From assembly GCA_009746045.1 (NCBI GenBank), contig RPFO01001064.1:1-35823 (forward strand): a stretch of DNA of 35,823 nucleotides, given 5' to 3'. A program made the translations under genes and the position numbers. The notes below the pieces were generated by a model. That model was given only the letters and a program-made list of their open reading frames with translations. It was not told the DNA's origin and ran no database searches. This DNA is from Mesostigma viride. Its lineage: Eukaryota > Streptophyta > Mesostigmatophyceae > Mesostigmatales > Mesostigmataceae. This document shows positions 32,759 to 35,823 of this stretch, in pieces. Each line of letters begins with the position of its first letter. Positions within the stretch are counted from its first letter, which is position 1.

Positions 32759-33972
32759 TCAGGCCACGACGCGCATGTTGCGGCTCACCTGCAAGGTCCG
32801 GGTCTGGACCACCGGGGCGCCCGGGTTCAGAGGGTCGGACACGTACGACATTTTGTACGCCGACTCCCCGGCCCGCACGCGGAACAGTAGGAGGCCCTCG
32901 GTCACCAGGACGGGGGTGAGGTCGCTCTTCAGGATCTGCCACTCCGTCAGGCTCAGACGCACGCGGAACGTGTACTCGTTGACCTTGACGAAATCGTACG
33001 CGCCCGGGCCGGACGCCGGGTTTTTGGGGAGCAGGCCGGCCTCTAGTCCGCCTGCGTAGTCGTTGTTGTCCAGCGGGAAGAAGATGATGTCCAGTTTGTC
33101 CATCCCGAAGTTCGCCGTCGTGTTGGCGTCGTTGTGTTCGGCCAGCTTGACCGGGTGATTCCATTGGACTTCCACGTAGATTTCGCCGTCCACGATTATG
33201 AACCCGCCGCTCGTCGCCGGCGTCGTCAGGTTTGGTGGTGCGCCCTCGAGCGGGAAGATGTCGAACGACAGCGGGGTCGCGAGCAGTTGGAAGAGCGTCG
33301 ACGCGGACCGGGCCAAGTTTCCGCGTCCGGCCGAGTCCGCCACCGCGTCGCTCGGGAACGTCGCCGTGATCGTGCCCGTGTTGATGCCGTACACCGACAG
33401 GTCGCCGTAGGCCAAGACGAATTGAGGATGTAATCCTTGCCCTGTTCGCCGCCTTCCGCGTCCGCGAGCGTGAAGTTCTTGATCCTGCCCTCGGATCGCA
33501 GCGTGCCGTCGTTGAACACGCGGTTCAGACTGTCCGTCAATGTGATCTGGAGGAGGTTCGGGTCCGTGAAGTTCACGGCCGCGGGGAAGTGGAACCCGAC
33601 CTCGAACGTGGCCTCCGTCGGCGTCCGTATACGGCAACTCGCCGATGCTGAAGCGGGGAACGAGCGGTTCCGGTCGGTTCATCGGGAACGACAGGGCGCT
33701 GGGCGCGGCGGGGATGCCGGTCAGTGCGCTCTTTGTGCCCTGGTCCATGTTCAGCGTGAGGACGCCTTTGGTCACGAACTTGGGGATCTCCGAGGTCACG
33801 ACGGTGACGGAGTAGTTCTTGTCGTCCCGCGTTGGATGGACGCGATCGGGAGGGGCATCGTGATTCCCTCCTGGTCGTCGCGGAAAGTGGCGCGGATCGA
33901 GGTCGTGGCGGCGCCCGGGGTCGAGAAGTCGGTCACGGGGGACTGGTATTGGAGGGGGATGGTGACGGACAT
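32759..33972 (-). CDS. Beta-rich surface/virion-type protein, three frame breaks
   Basis: The ATG at 33972-33970 begins MSVTIPLQYQSPVTDFSTPG. Coding signal moves between frames near 33830, 33630 and 33425, with each segment clearly protein-like (EIPKFVTKGVLTLNMDQGTK; NFTDPNLLQITLTDSLNRVF; DGEIYVEVQWNHPVKLAEHN). The end is RTLQVSRNMRVVA at 32759. The full product would be about 400 residues of alternating strands with N-x-T sites and no membrane span. It resembles virion surface or fibre proteins in style only. It lies next to another beta-rich protein on the same strand, and the gene is probably inactive as written. Confidence 0.5.
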
Positions 33973-34042
33973 CGCGGAGGGAGGGACTCGCGCGCCGACG
34001 GGTCGTTACCCTACGCGGCGATTAAAAAAGGCGATGCCTGGT

Positions 34043-34873
34043 CTAGAATATCGGGAACTCGAGACCGTTGAGCGGCGACGTGCCGAATGGTATGGGTACA
34101 TTCACCTTCTGGTACACCGGGAACGCTTGGACGTTCTTCCCCGTCACGCCTCCAGGGAGGTACGGACCGGTCACGGTGTCCGCGGGGATGGTGACGGTGT
34201 AAGATGTGGCCAAGACGGATGACACGAGGGCGGGGAGAAGGGGGAAGGGTACGTCTATCATCCATTTTCCGGCATGTTCGGTCGTGTTGGCGCGGCAAGA
34301 CGCGGTCTGTTTGTACGTGCTGCTGCCCTCGTTTAGCGTGACGATCGTCCACTCGACGTCCGCGTTGAATACCGTCACCGAGAGTTCGGTGTCCTCCGGT
34401 AAGAGGTCGAACACCACGAGTTTATAGTCCGAGAAGCTCACTACCAGGTCGGAGAGCACGACGAGGGAAGGAATGACGGTCGAGTAGGCCGGGTTCGCGA
34501 CCGTGAACCCTTTGGAATCCGTGAGCCACGACGCCGGATTCGTGATCGTCATTTGAAAGGTCGGAAACTTCGTGTGATCGCTGAGTCTTAGTTGGATCCA
34601 TCGGAAGAAGCCGGCGCCGACGAACACGGTGAACGTCTTGTCTTCGATGCTCGAAACGACGCTCAGGTACTGGCCGGACAATCTGCTTACGAGATCCGAA
34701 TCCGTCGGGTCGGTCACGAAAATGGTATTCGATAGGAACGTCTGGGCGGTCGGGAAACTCGTGATCGTCCTCCCTGTACCGCTGTCCAACAGCTGAATGT
34801 TGATGTAGAGTCCGGCCGGTTCGCCGTGCTCGCCCTCCTCGAACAACACGAACTCCGTGTACCTCGCGGTCAT
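34043..34873 (-). CDS. Beta-rich putative surface/virion protein
   Basis: The frame is intact from the ATG at 34873 (MTARYTEFVLFEEGEHGEP) for 276 residues, and is open further upstream (with no ATG) to a stop at 34955. It contains many predicted strands rich in Thr, Val, Ser and Phe (FTVFVGAGFFRWIQLRLSD, YKLVVFDLLPEDTELSVTV), one isolated cysteine and no membrane helix, and ends LNGLEFPIF. It is directly upstream of the gene at 33972 on the same strand (70 bases apart) and has a similar composition, so the two may be components of one surface structure. The family is not recognised. Confidence 0.55.
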   Translation of the reverse strand: MTARYTEFVLFEEGEHGEPAGLYINIQLLDSGTGRTITSFPTAQTFLSNTIFVTDPTDSDLVSRLSGQYLSVVSSIEDKTFTVFVGAGFFRWIQLRLSDHTKFPTFQMTITNPASWLTDSKGFTVANPAYSTVIPSLVVLSDLVVSFSDYKLVVFDLLPEDTELSVTVFNADVEWTIVTLNEGSSTYKQTASCRANTTEHAGKWMIDVPFPLLPALVSSVLATSYTVTIPADTVTGPYLPGGVTGKNVQAFPVYQKVNVPIPFGTSPLNGLEFPIF

Positions 34874-35111
34874 GGGGAACAGGGGTTTCGGGAACAGCGC
34901 CGTGGCGCTGCCGATCGCCGTATGGGTCACGACGATCGCCGTGTCGTGACCGTATTACCGCGGAGCGACGGACCGTCCCGTATCGCTTCGACGTTGATCC
35001 GCATTCGCGTACACGCTCCGGTCCGAATTCCTGACGGTCTCCGGCGACTACACGTTCTTTTATTCGTCACCGCGGAGACCGCGACGGACCCTCACGGTCG
35101 CGGGACTTGCC
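34874..35111. other. Divergent intergenic region
   Basis: This region separates the minus-strand gene at 34873 from a plus-strand start at 35112. The first 80 bases may still be coding for an N-terminal extension of the minus gene. I see no TATA-like element in the rest. A pair of CACGGTC/GACGGTC words flanks TTCTTTTATTCG near 35052. Confidence 0.3.
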
Positions 35112-35823
35112 ATGGAATCGTCGTTCGTAATCGAAACGCCGACACTCGCGTACGCGGAGTCGGGCAACCAGCTGCTGTTGACTTTTTCGTCGACGAGCAC
35201 GATCCCGGTCCAGCGTCACGGAACTTGCTACTCCAGCCGCTCGCGCTTGGCATCGGGTCGTCCGCGGCGGATCCCGTGCGGACCTTCGCCGAAAACCCAA
35301 GACGGACATGTATTGCACGGTGACCCCCGACGCGGACTCCAGCGAGACCACCGACCCCGACGGCGCCGAAACGCGATGCTTCGACATTACCGATTCGCTT
35401 TGACGTCCAAACGGAAGCATCAAAGAACGGACAAGGGGAATCAGCGTACAGGTTCAATCCTTTCCCAACTCCCGGCCTCTATTCGATCCCAATCTGAACC
35501 CGGCATTGACCGTGACCAAGACGGGGGAACGAGGTGTTCCGACTGCATATGAACTTCACCCAAATGCGCGCGGTTTCCCGACGAAACCTCGCGGACGTGG
35601 CAGCACAAGCCGTCACCGTGAAGGGCGCGGAATCGGACGGCATCGTCCTCCCGACCACGAACTACGGTACACACGCGCGATCGTGGGAACGCCGTCGTTA
35701 CCCCCAACGCGACGGTCGACGTGACGTTTCACGAGGCTGCACGATCCAGAGCGGGTCGGTGGTCTTCGACACCGCGTCGTCTCTCTTCCGGTACCCGGAC
35801 GACGGCGCGAGCAGGTATACGGT
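35112..35823 (+). CDS. Partial beta-rich surface-type protein, several frame breaks, cut by the right edge
   Basis: The ATG at 35112 opens MESSFVIETPTLAYAESGNQ, then LLLTFSSTSTIPV. The signal passes through other frames (PVRTFAENP near 35276; MYCTVTPDADSSETTDPDG near 35308; SAYRFNPFPTPGLYSIPI near 35441; QAVTVKGAESDGIVLPTTNY near 35600) and is still open at the window end (SGSVVFDTASSLFRYPDDGA). All segments are Thr/Ser/Asp-rich and strand-like, similar in style to the proteins at 33972 and 34873. At least four breaks make it inactive or badly sequenced. Function unknown. Confidence 0.4.

Noticed and set aside
1-35823. Bacterial or phage origin of the window
   Set aside because: There are no Shine-Dalgarno patterns or operon-style leaders. 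TATA-near-ATG promoters, AATAAA signals, F-box-like proteins, a D6-type helicase and Copia/LINE elements all point to a eukaryotic virus or host.

Overview
This window looks like a stretch of a large, GC-rich eukaryotic DNA virus of the nucleocytoplasmic type (NCLDV), or more likely a copy of such a virus lodged in a eukaryotic nuclear genome. The viral case rests on closely packed intronless genes on both strands, a D6/D11-type superfamily-2 helicase, small acylated or single-span membrane proteins, several beta-rich proteins that look like virion or surface components, F-box-like and U-box-like proteins, an ADP-ribosyltransferase, and TATA-like elements sitting only 5 to 35 bases before start codons. 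The endogenization case rests on a Copia-type LTR retrotransposon and a non-LTR (LINE) fragment between 15.97 and 19.8 kb. Both are of a kind common in green-lineage (plant or streptophyte) genomes. No genus can be named and no hallmark major capsid or polymerase gene is visible, so the family assignment is inference.

Layout. 0-10.9 kb is a compact viral block: a partial minus-strand gene, the helicase (348-2853), a basic protein, an N-myristoylation-type membrane protein overlapping a beta-rich protein, a repeat-built charged coiled-coil protein with a short copy of its 5' end, a signal-anchor protein, several proteins of unknown function, a zinc-motif protein, a one-span mini-protein and an ADP-ribosyltransferase. 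10.93-11.79 kb holds two tandem arrays (20-bp and 79-bp units). 11.8-15.6 kb has an F-box-like protein, a second zinc-motif protein, about 0.8 kb of low-complexity sequence and a coiled-coil protein whose composite promoter matches the one at 6.76 kb. 15.97-19.8 kb is the retroelement island. 19.8-24.1 kb is repeat-rich, with two viral genes (20718-21810), G-box modules, an approximately 0.8-kb foldback structure and direct duplications. 24.1-35.8 kb is a second viral block, with a two-Ig-domain plus lectin-like adhesin, two or three beta-rich surface-type proteins, an F-box-like protein, a large charged protein, an IQ/U-box-like protein and a C2H2 zinc-finger protein.

Many genes are broken by single-base frame changes. 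On the plus strand nearly all breaks go the same way (a base appears to be missing), often at C or G runs. That fits uncorrected long-read homopolymer errors, decay of an endogenous copy, or both. Such genes are listed once over their full span, with the breaks described but not repaired.

How the genes may work together (inference): the left block mixes transcription machinery (helicase), membrane or virion proteins and host-modifying enzymes. The right block is dominated by surface or attachment-type proteins and ubiquitin-pathway adaptors. The shared promoter elements argue that genes on either side of the 11-kb repeat arrays belong to one regulatory programme.
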